From Campylobacteraceae bacterium (GTDB taxonomy: Bacteria > Campylobacterota > Campylobacteria > Campylobacterales > Sulfurovaceae), in NCBI GenBank assembly GCA_027023325.1, contig JALVVQ010000033.1, positions 2,003-17,894 on the forward strand: 15,892 nucleotides of DNA, read 5' to 3'. Shown in pieces: positions 7,218 to 15,241 of this stretch. Position numbers and translations under genes: made by a program. A model generated the notes under the pieces. That model was not told the origin of the DNA. It saw only the letters and a list, made by a program, of their open reading frames with translations, and did not search any database. Every line of letters begins with the position of its first letter. The first letter of the stretch is position 1.

Positions 7218-10200
7218 CTACTTTTGTCTCTCGACCTTCAGTATGGTTTGGATATTGGCGCGCTCCAGATCACTCATTCTCTGGTCGATAATCTCACTGG
7301 CAGTGATCTCTGTAGGGTGGTACCATGGCATCTCGCTGTAGATGCGGGTCAACTCCTGCTCTTTAAAGCGCAGACCATAACGGGCGATTAGGCTGTTGCG
7401 GAGGATTCTGAGTTCTCTTTTGCTGTATCTGCGTAGATAGTGTGCATCCAGTTGTTTGATCTTGGCCCGGTAGAAGTCTGCCAATACCAGTCCACCGCAG
7501 CGTTGCTTCTCTTCAGCCAGAAGTGCTTGGACATTTTTTTTCTGTAATGCTGTGAGTTTGGCATAGATACTGCTGGACTTGCTACTGGTTGGTTTGTACC
7601 AATCAAAGGCAGAAAAGCGTTTGTGCAGTGCAGGGTTGCTCTTCTCAAAATCCAACCCAGCCTGTGCAAAAATACCGTTTCGCAGGTAGTTTAGCTGTAC
7701 GATACTGCATCGGTTGAGTGTACCGACAGGATGGGTATAGAGCCTGGTATAATCATCTGTATGGAGTATATCTGGCTGTTGTGCAAGGGGAGCTTTCTCT
7801 ATAGGAGTCGTCTGTTTTGTCTGGATCTCCTGAGGGAGCTTGATGACAAGCTTCTCTTTGGCAAAGGGACTAAATGCCCGATATCGAGGCTGATACATCG
7901 CTTCGATCTTGGCAGGGGGGAGGGTAAAGGTGCCCAAGGTGACAGCCCTGACCACATAGACAGCCGTAAAGCTACTGTTGTCATCGATACGCAGTGCCGT
8001 TTCGAAGCGGTCATTGCGGTACTCGGTATGGAGGGTGGCACTTTTTTTGCCCAGCCATTTCAGTCCGTCACTGGCATCGATCCCGCTCAGTGTCGGATTT
8101 TCTATCTCAAATCCGGCTGGGAGCCAGTCGGTGATGAGTGGGTGCTCTATGGAACGCTCCTGTATGACACCTTTGAGTACGACCACAATCCTGCTGTTGC
8201 GTGCAACCTGAGAGAGATTGATGGGCTGACCCTTCAGCGTGTAGAACTGTTTTTGGATGGAGAATCCTTGGTTCTCCTGTGCTGTATAGTGCGCAGGGTT
8301 GGGTGTGGCGATAAAGCTCAGGTCATACCAGAGTGCTGTGGTGCCCTGGTTGGTGATCTTGGGTAGAGTAGAGAGTGTATCTGCCTTGGTGGCAAATGGT
8401 TTCTCTCCTTGGTAGAGGGAGCCGTCTATGTTGAGTTTGAGCTTGCTTTTGTGGATACCCAGTGCCATTTGGGCACGCAGGAGTATACTCATCTCCTGTG
8501 TACTGAGGTATTTTCTCTTTTTGAAGTTCAGCGCAAGGTTGGCAAAGAGTGTCTGTGCATCATGTTTCAGTCCGGACTCTTTGAGAAGCAGTACCAGTGC
8601 GGCCTTATTTCGTAAGGCACCTCCATAGTTGAGGTAACTACTCTCTCCGAGTGCTTGCTTGGCTCTCTCGAAAAGTACTCTGGCCTGTTGGGTCTCGCCC
8701 AGAGAGGAGAGTGCTGCCCCCAGCTGCCCCCATGCCTGCGCTGAGCGTATCAGGCTTTTTTGGTTTGTTGCATGGTAGTGTATCTCGGACAGGAGGATAC
8801 GGTTGTTGCGTGCCAGAAGATAGAGGGCATAGGCGTCTGCCTCCTGCTTGGCACGCTGGTTGCTCCAGCGATCTAGATGCTGCTCCAGCCAGGCAAGTCC
8901 CTGATTGATATTTTTTTGCGGGACACTGTAGCCCTTGGCTTTGGCACGGGTTAGCAGATCGAGGGCATAGGCTGTGACCCAGGGGTCGACCTGACTGTTG
9001 CTCCAGAGCCCAAATCCCCCATTGATCCTCTGTATGGTGGTCAGTCTGTCGATGGCACGCTGAAGGAGTGCTTTTCTTTCAGGGGTTTGGCTCTCTAGCC
9101 ATGGGAAGGCACGACTGGTGGTCTGCTCTGCACACCGACCCTGATAGTCGATCAGCTCTTGTGTGAGTGAATCTGTGGGCAGCAGGGGTGTGCCGGAGAG
9201 TGTGAGTCTGACTCTGCGAACTGTTTTCCATTGTGAGGGGTCAGAGATGTGGCTTGGCTCTAGCGGCATGTTGCCATCCAGTGTGCCCAGTTTTCTGAGA
9301 TAGGTCGAGGGATAGGCATCCTTGATCCCGATCTTCCAGCTTCGCCTGCTGACTTGCTTTCTTTTATGAAACACTTCGAGGCTGATCTCTCCCTCTTTGC
9401 TTCCTGTGGCATGGAGATCCAAAGTGCGCAGGAAGGATTGAGACTTGTTCCCCTCTACCGTATAGTGTATCTCCTGAGGAGAGATGGCTACACCGCCTTT
9501 GGTACGTAGTTTGAGAAGATAGCTGCCAGGGGTGACAGTTGCATCAAAGCTGCTCCTGAGGGTGATTTTGCTCTGGTCTCCTTTGGTGAGAAATCGAGGC
9601 ATATAGAGTTCGGTAGAGATGGGGTCTTTGACAAGCACTTCTGCAGTATGGCTGCCTACAGCATCTGCACGCCACGCCACAGCTGTCAGCACAAGTGTCC
9701 CCTGAAAGCCCTCAGGGATATCCATTGTGACGGTAGCCTTTCCCTGCTTGTCAAAGGTTATGACATCGCTCAGCAGGGCTACCACTTTTCGCTTGTTGGA
9801 GACCACACTGTCTGTGAGTGCCGCAGCCAGGTCATCATCTCCCGCACCGACATCAAACTCAGCATGTGCGCCTATGGCTTTGATAAGATCTGCGTAGACA
9901 TCTCTGATCTCGATGCCCAGCATCTTTTGCCCGTAGAAGTATGTAGCAGGATCAGGGTCTGTATAGTGTGTCAGTTGCAAAATGCCTTTATCCACAGCAG
10001 ATAGCGTAAGATAGGTTTGCTTGGTTGCAGCATTTGCGGCAGTGACCTCTACGGTGAGTGTGTCAGAGGCAGTGATGCGCGTAGGATGATTCAGTGTGAG
10101 TTGGATGATTTTTTGTGGATCCTCAATGGCAATATGTGCGACACCGATAGCCCGTGTGGCCCCCAATGTCTTGCTCTGTGCCCTGAATGCAGATGCCAGA

Positions 10201-12527
10201 AGATAGAGGCTGCTTCCCCAGGATGCTTTGGTCTCGAAAGTCAGTGTTACAGGGGTATCTTCTGTAGCCATGATCTCTTTGGTCTCCAGGATACGATGAT
10301 TGGCAAGTGAGACCATGAGAGGGCCGCTAAATTTAGGGGTGATATGGACCTTGATCTTCTCTCCTGGGAGATAGCGTTGTTTGTCGATCGCGACAGGCAG
10401 TCTATCGGGAGACGCACGGCTGATACTCTTCTCATACCCACTGGTAAAGCGATAGCTACTGATGATACCATTATCAGTTTCTACTTCGATGCGATAGCTT
10501 CCCCAACCCAGCTTCTCAGTAGTGAGCGAGACAGGGTAATCTGCTGTCTGTACTGTGCCTTTGCTAATCTCTTCTGCGTCACTGTATGTTTTGTAATACT
10601 CCCAGTCTCCATCACTGCCCGAACGCCAGTTCCAATAAACCTCTTCGGCGATAATCCGGTACTGTAGTGTCTGTGCTGCAGGCTTGCCGTCTTTGAGGTA
10701 AAGTAGAGAGAAGGTTGGCTTGGCATCTTTATCGATAGCGCGATGATCAAAGTGTGCTTTGATGCCGATATAAGCAGGCTTGTCTGCATAGAAGAGGTCT
10801 AGGGTTTTCTGTACGGGTCTCCCCCCTGGTTCGCTGACAGAGAGTGTGACATGTGCTGCGACGGGAAGAGAAGTTTTTGTGGTTTGTTTGAGTATAAAAG
10901 GGATGCTGAGATTGCCTTCTCCCCCTCCGGTAAACTGCTGCTCTCCCAGAGATTGATTGCTGAAGTGCTCCCCTACTTTGCCAAAATGGTATTGTGTGTA
11001 GTGTTTGAAGGGTTGGGTACTGGCATGGAGGATGGTGCTGACCTCTACTTTGGCATGAGGCAGTATTTCGCCTGTGAGATAGTGAACGGTTCCTTTTAGC
11101 ATTGTTTTGGTGTTAGGTTTGAGCATCTGAGGTGGCTGCTGTAGTGTCAGGGATATTTTTGGTGGCACAAAATCTTCAATCAAAAAAGAGAGTTCACCTA
11201 TGGCTCTCTTCTCTCCTGCATGGAGAGAGATCTTCCACTTGCCTGTACTTGCCGAGGAGGAGATATCGAAATCTCCTTGTGCATGTCCTGTATTATCTGT
11301 GGTAAGTAGTCTGGAGGTGATCTCCACTCCTCTAGAGTCATAGAGTTTGGCAGAGAGTTTTAGGTTCTTGGCAGCTCCTCCTTCTAGGGTACGCACCAGC
11401 AGATGAAAAGGCACCTCTTCTCCTGGACGAAAGATACCTCTGGTGCTGTAAAGCCAGGCATCATAGCTATCAGGCACTTCCCGTCCTGCTACTCCTCTGT
11501 CTGAGAGCGTGTGGGCAGGGCGAGAGAGATCCAGTACCGTAAAGTCCCCCGCCTCACCATAGGCATAGATCGCTTTGGGGCTGAGCCCTCGCTTCCCTCC
11601 CAGCAAAGATTTTGGGAAATGTGCATATCCGTCTTTGGTCACAACACTTCCAAGCAGTTCATTATTTTTTGCTACTAGCTCAAGCTTTACATGGTTGTAC
11701 TTTTGTGCATTAGAGAGATGCTTGCTGTACACATGTAGCCCCTGTTTCCCCTCTAGGGTAAAGAGCCCGATATCAGAGATCATAAACCACTGTGTCACGA
11801 CAGCATACGCGTCCTCCTCTCCCTCTTTATCGATGGGAGTAGCTGCCAAGATATAGACACCGGGCTTCCTCTCTTTGAGGTATTTTCCTACAGGAATAGC
11901 GGTAGTTTTGGCATGGTTCTTCTCTGTGGAGAGTGAGAGTCTTTTTTTCCACAATAGATACCCGTCTTCTGCTTTGATTTGCTCCAAAGTATAGCTGGAA
12001 AGTGTACGGAAGAGTCCATACCTGTTGATATTACCTATGAGGTTGTCTCTGTTGATGCGGTAGAGGGTGACAGCGAACTTGTTAATATTGGTGCTCTCTA
12101 TGGGGAGACTGATTTCCCCTTTGGCAGGAAGGATATACCCACCATCTTTAAAATGAAGTGAAGGGCTATAGTCTATGGTTTTTTGAGTAAATTGATAGCT
12201 TTTATCTAGTTCTATTTTACCTAAAGGAATCTTTTGATGTATGGTAAAGGTATAGTCTGTTTGCGGCTTAAGCCCGGTCAGACAGATCTCATCATACGAG
12301 AGAGTGACACCAAAATAATCGGCGGGTGAAAGCTTGATATAAGGCTTGGCAGCCAAACCATCAGTGGCTGAAAAGTAGCGATCCACCTCTGCACAGAGAG
12401 AAGTACTGGTCTGTGTGCTTCTCGGGATAATTTTCTTGATTTGCAAAGGTTTGCTGGTGCCAGCAGCAAGAAGCAGTGGTATCAGTAAAACAAGGAGAAA
12501 CACAGAGGATATCTGTCGGGTTTTCAT
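7218..12527 (-). CDS. Bacterial alpha-2-macroglobulin (YfhM type) with C-terminal tandem YARHG-like modules
   Basis: This 1769-residue protein is predicted to be a periplasmic protease trap. The N-terminus is a signal peptide (about 1-22, ending LLLAAG) with no lipobox cysteine, unlike E. coli YfhM. Stacked macroglobulin beta domains follow, with family landmarks at EDFVPPKISLTL (451-462), YLPGEKIKVHI (719-729), SAVDKGILQL (843-852) and IPEGFQGTLVLTAVAWRADAVG (937-958). An acidic low-complexity stretch around 888-910 may be part of the bait region (inference). The thioester motif CAEQ is at 1132-1135 at the start of the alpha-helical thioester-containing domain (about 1115-1400), and a receptor-binding-like beta domain follows (about 1450-1590). 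The last 160 residues hold two YARHG-like modules (LRN at 1615 and 1709). The start is supported by AAAGGAG six nt before the ATG. It is longer than YfhM (about 1650 residues), mostly because of this tail. Proteases that cut the bait are expected to be captured covalently. Confidence 0.94.
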   Translation of the reverse strand: MKTRQISSVFLLVLLIPLLLAAGTSKPLQIKKIIPRSTQTSTSLCAEVDRYFSATDGLAAKPYIKLSPADYFGVTLSYDEICLTGLKPQTDYTFTIHQKIPLGKIELDKSYQFTQKTIDYSPSLHFKDGGYILPAKGEISLPIESTNINKFAVTLYRINRDNLIGNINRYGLFRTLSSYTLEQIKAEDGYLLWKKRLSLSTEKNHAKTTAIPVGKYLKERKPGVYILAATPIDKEGEEDAYAVVTQWFMISDIGLFTLEGKQGLHVYSKHLSNAQKYNHVKLELVAKNNELLGSVVTKDGYAHFPKSLLGGKRGLSPKAIYAYGEAGDFTVLDLSRPAHTLSDRGVAGREVPDSYDAWLYSTRGIFRPGEEVPFHLLVRTLEGGAAKNLKLSAKLYDSRGVEITSRLLTTDNTGHAQGDFDISSSASTGKWKISLHAGEKRAIGELSFLIEDFVPPKISLTLQQPPQMLKPNTKTMLKGTVHYLTGEILPHAKVEVSTILHASTQPFKHYTQYHFGKVGEHFSNQSLGEQQFTGGGEGNLSIPFILKQTTKTSLPVAAHVTLSVSEPGGRPVQKTLDLFYADKPAYIGIKAHFDHRAIDKDAKPTFSLLYLKDGKPAAQTLQYRIIAEEVYWNWRSGSDGDWEYYKTYSDAEEISKGTVQTADYPVSLTTEKLGWGSYRIEVETDNGIISSYRFTSGYEKSISRASPDRLPVAIDKQRYLPGEKIKVHITPKFSGPLMVSLANHRILETKEIMATEDTPVTLTFETKASWGSSLYLLASAFRAQSKTLGATRAIGVAHIAIEDPQKIIQLTLNHPTRITASDTLTVEVTAANAATKQTYLTLSAVDKGILQLTHYTDPDPATYFYGQKMLGIEIRDVYADLIKAIGAHAEFDVGAGDDDLAAALTDSVVSNKRKVVALLSDVITFDKQGKATVTMDIPEGFQGTLVLTAVAWRADAVGSHTAEVLVKDPISTELYMPRFLTKGDQSKITLRSSFDATVTPGSYLLKLRTKGGVAISPQEIHYTVEGNKSQSFLRTLDLHATGSKEGEISLEVFHKRKQVSRRSWKIGIKDAYPSTYLRKLGTLDGNMPLEPSHISDPSQWKTVRRVRLTLSGTPLLPTDSLTQELIDYQGRCAEQTTSRAFPWLESQTPERKALLQRAIDRLTTIQRINGGFGLWSNSQVDPWVTAYALDLLTRAKAKGYSVPQKNINQGLAWLEQHLDRWSNQRAKQEADAYALYLLARNNRILLSEIHYHATNQKSLIRSAQAWGQLGAALSSLGETQQARVLFERAKQALGESSYLNYGGALRNKAALVLLLKESGLKHDAQTLFANLALNFKKRKYLSTQEMSILLRAQMALGIHKSKLKLNIDGSLYQGEKPFATKADTLSTLPKITNQGTTALWYDLSFIATPNPAHYTAQENQGFSIQKQFYTLKGQPINLSQVARNSRIVVVLKGVIQERSIEHPLITDWLPAGFEIENPTLSGIDASDGLKWLGKKSATLHTEYRNDRFETALRIDDNSSFTAVYVVRAVTLGTFTLPPAKIEAMYQPRYRAFSPFAKEKLVIKLPQEIQTKQTTPIEKAPLAQQPDILHTDDYTRLYTHPVGTLNRCSIVQLNYLRNGIFAQAGLDFEKSNPALHKRFSAFDWYKPTSSKSSSIYAKLTALQKKNVQALLAEEKQRCGGLVLADFYRAKIKQLDAHYLRRYSKRELRILRNSLIARYGLRFKEQELTRIYSEMPWYHPTEITASEIIDQRMSDLERANIQTILKVERQK
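7221..7703 (-). repeat. Tandem duplicated YARHG-like protein module encoded at the 3' end of the macroglobulin gene
   Basis: Residues about 1609-1676 and 1703-1769 align with each other. The shared pattern is LRN(G/S), two residues, A, two residues, G, one residue, (D/R)F, then a tryptophan in WYKP or WYHP. Next comes TALQKKNVQALLAEEKQ in copy 1 against SDLERANIQTILKVERQ in copy 2. The copies are offset by about 94 residues and are diverged, so this is an old duplication rather than a DNA-level repeat. The RN, A, G and WY pattern matches the YARHG domain, an extracytoplasmic domain of unknown function. Confidence 0.75.
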
Positions 12528-12556
12528 AGTAGACTCCTTTGGGTGAGTATACTATG

Positions 12557-12562
12557 ATTATA
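12557..12562 (-). promoter_or_regulatory. Candidate -10 box for the macroglobulin-pbpC operon
   Basis: An exact TATAAT on the minus strand, 29 bp before the macroglobulin ATG, in the 78-nt gap after pyrE. No consensus -35 is evident at 16-18 bp. It would let the pair be transcribed separately from the upstream pyrE operon. No terminator hairpin with a U-tract was seen after pyrE, so read-through is also possible. Confidence 0.5.
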
Positions 12563-12605
12563 GCGTAGTTTTGTGTGAAAATGATGTCACTTGGGGTAAA
12601 TGATA

Positions 12606-13214
12606 CTAACCTTTACTCCCTGGCTTGATTGCTTTTGTTGCTCCCCCTTTGCAAAGAGGACATGCTTCTGGTGCATACATTTCAAAAGTGAAATCATCCA
12701 GTGCAAATAGAGGAATTCTCTCAGGCAGCGCACACTCAGGTTTGGCATCATTAGCTCCTCCTGCCCTCTTGCAGAATCCCCGGTTTGCCAGAGAGGCAAA
12801 GGCAACCACCTCTCCCCCTAGAGCTTCTATGGCTTTGGCGGCTTTGAGTGCAGAACCACCTGTGGTAACGATATCTTCACAGATGATGATTTTCTCACCT
12901 GGCGTGATCTCAAATCCACGGCGAAGCGCCATGCCTCCCTCTTTTTTTTCTACAAAGATTGACCGCACTTCCAGCGATCTGGCAAGTTCATAGCCTGCCA
13001 ATACACCACCCAGCGCAGGGGCACATACTGTATCGACTTGGATGCCAGCGTTGCGGATCATAGTTGCTAATGCATCTGTCAATAAAGCAGCTTTTTTGGG
13101 GTATTCTAGTACCTTGGCACTCTGTAGGTACCTACCAGAGTGGTTGCCGCTGGCGAGTAGAAAATGTCCATCAAGTAATGCCTCTGCCTCTCGGTATATC
13201 TCCTCTAAGTTCAT
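12606..13214 (-). CDS. pyrE: Orotate phosphoribosyltransferase
   Basis: This 202-residue cytoplasmic enzyme joins orotate and PRPP to give orotidine monophosphate in de novo pyrimidine synthesis. The PRPP-binding signature is at about 109-123 (IIICEDIVTTGGSAL). FLLASGNHSGRYLQSAKV (18-35) matches the family's N-terminal substrate region. KKEGGMALRRGFE (90-102) carries the mobile-loop basic residues. The C-terminus has a CPLCKGG motif (Cys185, Cys188), which I recall from Campylobacterota PyrE proteins but not from E. coli PyrE, and which may be structural. It starts 3 nt after the frr stop, so it is very likely co-transcribed and coupled with frr. The length is normal. Confidence 0.96.
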   Translation of the reverse strand: MNLEEIYREAEALLDGHFLLASGNHSGRYLQSAKVLEYPKKAALLTDALATMIRNAGIQVDTVCAPALGGVLAGYELARSLEVRSIFVEKKEGGMALRRGFEITPGEKIIICEDIVTTGGSALKAAKAIEALGGEVVAFASLANRGFCKRAGGANDAKPECALPERIPLFALDDFTFEMYAPEACPLCKGGATKAIKPGSKG

Positions 13215-13217
13215 CGC

Positions 13218-13775
13218 TTAGACTTTCAGGATATCTGCTTCTTTGGCAGCAAGGGTCTCATCAATTTTTGCGACAAAACTGTCTGTCAGTTTCTGCACCT
13301 GATCCAGCCCTTTTTTTAGCTCATCTTCACTGATCTCTTTGTCTTTCTCTAGTTTTTTGACTTTGTCATTGGCATCTTTTCTGATATTTCGGACAGCCAC
13401 TTTTGCTTTTTCGCTCATGGCCTTTGCCTGCTTGACGATTTCGTGTCTCTGCTCGACAGTCATAGGAGGGAAGAAAAGCTTGATAAAGTCTCCGTCATTG
13501 TTAGGGTTAACTCCGATATTGGCCTCTTGTATGGCTTTTTCTATGGTTCCTAGCAGACTCTTTTCCCAAGGCGTGATAGAGATAGTTGTGGCATCCTGCG
13601 CGATGACATTTCCCACTTGGTTGATTGGCGTAGGTGTACCATAATAGTCTACTTTGACATGGTCTACCACAGCAGTGGTCACTTTGCCGGTTCTCAATGT
13701 TGAGAACTCACGCTTCATCGCCTCTATGCTTTTTTCCATATGTTCTGTTGTGTCACTATAAATTGCGTCAAGCAT
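13218..13775 (-). CDS. frr: Ribosome recycling factor
   Basis: This 185-residue protein has the usual RRF length. With EF-G it splits post-termination ribosomes into subunits. Family blocks are LRTGKV near the N-terminus, VDYYGTPTPINQVGNV (43-58), PWEKSLLGTIEKAIQEANIG and PPMTVEQRHEIVKQAK, followed by the long charged helices of the three-helix bundle. The start is set by AAAGGA six nt before the ATG. It sits between secG and pyrE on the same strand, an order commonly seen in Campylobacterota. Confidence 0.98.
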   Translation of the reverse strand: MLDAIYSDTTEHMEKSIEAMKREFSTLRTGKVTTAVVDHVKVDYYGTPTPINQVGNVIAQDATTISITPWEKSLLGTIEKAIQEANIGVNPNNDGDFIKLFFPPMTVEQRHEIVKQAKAMSEKAKVAVRNIRKDANDKVKKLEKDKEISEDELKKGLDQVQKLTDSFVAKIDETLAAKEADILKV

Positions 13776-13803
13776 TATGCTTCCTTTAGAAATATTTTCA
13801 ATT

Positions 13804-13809
13804 ATTTTA
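13804..13809 (-). promoter_or_regulatory. Weak candidate -10 box upstream of frr
   Basis: TAAAAT on the minus strand, 28 bp before the frr ATG and preceded by an A-rich run, in the unusually long 121-nt secG-frr gap. It matches the -10 consensus at five of six positions, with no -35 seen. It could give frr-pyrE a promoter separate from secG. Confidence 0.3.
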
Positions 13810-13896
13810 CTCTATTTTTGCTATGTTTTGGTTTTTCTGTGGAGAATCCACCATACCATCTGTTTGGCAGGGCGGGGAAAGTATGTTTGGGGATAG

Positions 13897-14247
13897 CTAT
13901 TTTTGTGTAGCAGGTGCTGCTGGCGCTACAGGTGCCGCTGGTGCTGGCGCAGCTTTCTTTTCGGCTGTTGCAGGCACAGCGGGCTTGCTAGTGGTGGCTA
14001 GATCTACCACAGAAGCACTGTTCTCTTTTGAGTAAAAATACCCCAAAGCGAGCGTGTTAATCACAAAAAGAAGTGCAAGCGTAAAAGTAAACTTGGATAA
14101 GAACCCAGTAGGACCCTTGGCGCCAAAGAGTGATTCGTTACTTCCACTATAGGCACCCAGTCCAATGCTTGAACTCTTTTGTAGCAGGATGGCAATAGTA
14201 ATCACTATAGCCAAAATAATCTGAACGATCATAAGTGTTGATGTCAT
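13897..14247 (-). CDS. secG: Protein translocase subunit SecG
   Basis: This 116-residue inner-membrane protein assists SecYE in protein export. Two transmembrane helices (about 3-22 and 53-71) flank the conserved cytoplasmic loop, LLQKSSSIGLGAYSGSNESLFG then GFLSKFT, which is the SecG signature. The C-terminal third (about 80-116) is an Ala/Pro/Lys-rich low-complexity tail, probably disordered. The ATG is preceded by AGAGGAATACC. It is encoded upstream of frr and pyrE on the same strand. Confidence 0.95.
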   Translation of the reverse strand: MTSTLMIVQIILAIVITIAILLQKSSSIGLGAYSGSNESLFGAKGPTGFLSKFTFTLALLFVINTLALGYFYSKENSASVVDLATTSKPAVPATAEKKAAPAPAAPVAPAAPATQK

Positions 14248-14257
14248 GGTATTCCTC

Positions 14258-14297
14258 TGTTATTTCAATAAAAGTGAGCGATTATATCGAAATAACA
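14258..14297 (-). promoter_or_regulatory. secG promoter region with a 9-bp inverted repeat flanking the -10 box
   Basis: A TATAAT at 14281-14286 on the minus strand lies 33 bp before the secG ATG. It is bracketed by perfect inverted arms, 14258-14266 and 14289-14297 (TGTTATTTC on the minus-strand left side, GAAATAACA on the right). One arm is 2 bp upstream of the -10; the other lies in the expected 5' untranslated region just before the ribosome binding site. It could be an operator. It is not a typical terminator for the upstream gene because it is AT-rich, has a 22-nt spacer and lacks a U-tract. Confidence 0.4.
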
Positions 14298-14314
14298 TTG
14301 AAAAGGCGATAAAT

Positions 14315-15010
14315 CTAGTCGTCCCCGCCAAAAATGCCTAGCAGGCTTAGCAGAGAGGTAAACATATTGAGGAAGTCAAGGTACAAAGAGACGGCAGCAT
14401 CTACTGGAGAATCATAGGCACCATTGGCAATATTTTGCGTGTCATAGATCGTAAAGAGGCCAAAGAGTAGCAGGATACCGGCACTCATAATAACATGCAT
14501 GAGTGGGCTATGTAGTACAAAGGCATTGATCGGTGAAGCGACGATGACAACAATCAGCGTAATAAAGAGAGGCTTTCCCCAGCTTGAGAAATCAGTCTTG
14601 CTGTTGATGGCAAAGAGGCTAAGTGCACCAAAAAGGACAGCAGTCATCAAAAATGCAGTACCGATTGTGCCTCCACTCCCCATACCAATAAGCCGAGCCA
14701 TCAGAGGAACAAGTGAAACACCTGTTACGAATGTAAACACAAAAAGAGCTGCAAGATTGAGCCCTGGTTTGTTTCTGGTCATGCCTAAGCCAATAAAGAG
14801 CATAAAGAGCTCAAATCCAAAAATAAGCCATCTGTATTGCATGACTGTCTCTGCATAGGGAAGTGTGACAAAAGCACCAGCAGCAGCTGCCACCATACTG
14901 GCAGCAAGCAGCTGATAAGTTTTTTTCATGAAAGCAGCCGAGGAGCTTACCTTGACCTCTGCATAGGTTCCGTCAACCGTTCTTGTATAGTCTCTGTCAT
15001 ATAAAGCCAT
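14315..15010 (-). CDS. BAX inhibitor-1 family (YccA/YetJ-type) multipass membrane protein
   Basis: The start chosen is the ATG at 15010 because AAGGAAAC sits just before it; a longer TTG-initiated frame from 15052 lacks such support. This gives 231 residues with about seven hydrophobic segments, beginning near residue 30. The C-terminal part carries the family signature, IYDTQNIANGAY followed by AAVSLYLDFLNMFTSLL. It includes the aspartates (in YDTQ and YLDF) that correspond to the pH-sensing pair described in the Bacillus homologue YetJ. Family members are inner-membrane proteins, some with pH-dependent calcium leak. The physiological role here is unknown. It lies 67 nt upstream of secG on the same strand and diverges from the rRNA operon. 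Confidence 0.92.
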   Translation of the reverse strand: MALYDRDYTRTVDGTYAEVKVSSSAAFMKKTYQLLAASMVAAAAGAFVTLPYAETVMQYRWLIFGFELFMLFIGLGMTRNKPGLNLAALFVFTFVTGVSLVPLMARLIGMGSGGTIGTAFLMTAVLFGALSLFAINSKTDFSSWGKPLFITLIVVIVASPINAFVLHSPLMHVIMSAGILLLFGLFTIYDTQNIANGAYDSPVDAAVSLYLDFLNMFTSLLSLLGIFGGDD

Positions 15011-15041
15011 TATTGTTTCCTTGGAAGTTATTTTATGGGGT

Positions 15042-15047
15042 AGTATA
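15042..15047 (-). promoter_or_regulatory. Candidate -10 box of the BAX inhibitor-1 family gene
   Basis: TATACT on the minus strand, 31 bp before the chosen ATG at 15010. The position is consistent with the shorter start, since a transcript from here would begin inside the TTG-extended frame. No clear -35 is present. Confidence 0.4.
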
Positions 15048-15052
15048 GTCAA

Positions 15053-15190
15053 ATAAGATTAATATAGTTTTTATTCAAAAAAGACCTACTGAAATCAGGA
15101 CATTTTCTCTAACTATATTATATATAAAGCATTGTCAAAGTGTGAAAAAAGATTTTCTTCCACAAATTTCACATTTCTCCTAAAAAACCC
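15053..15190. other. Divergent AT-rich intergenic region
   Basis: This stretch lies between the BAX inhibitor-like gene (minus) and the rRNA promoter (plus). It is AT-rich with several A and T runs, as expected for the upstream region of a strong rRNA promoter. No gene or defined binding site was recognised. Confidence 0.5.
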
Positions 15191-15219
15191 TTGACAAAAC
15201 AAAACTTTGCCGCTATAAT
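15191..15219 (+). promoter_or_regulatory. rRNA operon promoter, exact sigma-70 consensus
   Basis: TTGACA at 15191-15196 and TATAAT at 15214-15219 are separated by exactly 17 bp. Both hexamers are perfect and the site lies about 210 bp upstream of 16S rRNA. Transcription should begin near 15226. The GC-rich bases after the -10 (ACGCGTCC) resemble the discriminators that make rRNA promoters sensitive to growth-rate control (inference). Confidence 0.9.
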
Positions 15220-15241
15220 ACGCGTCCACAAACACAGAGAC

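Noticed and set aside
7731..8366. 211-codon open frame on the plus strand
   Set aside because: It is antisense to the macroglobulin coding sequence, which has continuous family similarity there; the protein looks like random composition.
13839..13851. Hairpin GTGGA-GAA-TCCAC in the secG-frr gap as a possible terminator
   Set aside because: The stem is only 5 bp and, reading in the direction of secG transcription, no U-tract follows it.
13823..14035. 70-codon plus-strand frame rich in Ala and Gly
   Set aside because: It is antisense to the Ala/Pro-rich tail of secG, whose GC-rich repeats create the open frame.
15011..15052. 14-residue N-terminal extension of the BAX inhibitor-like protein from a TTG
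   Set aside because: The ATG at 15010 has a good ribosome binding site and the candidate -10 box lies inside the extension, so the shorter form is preferred.
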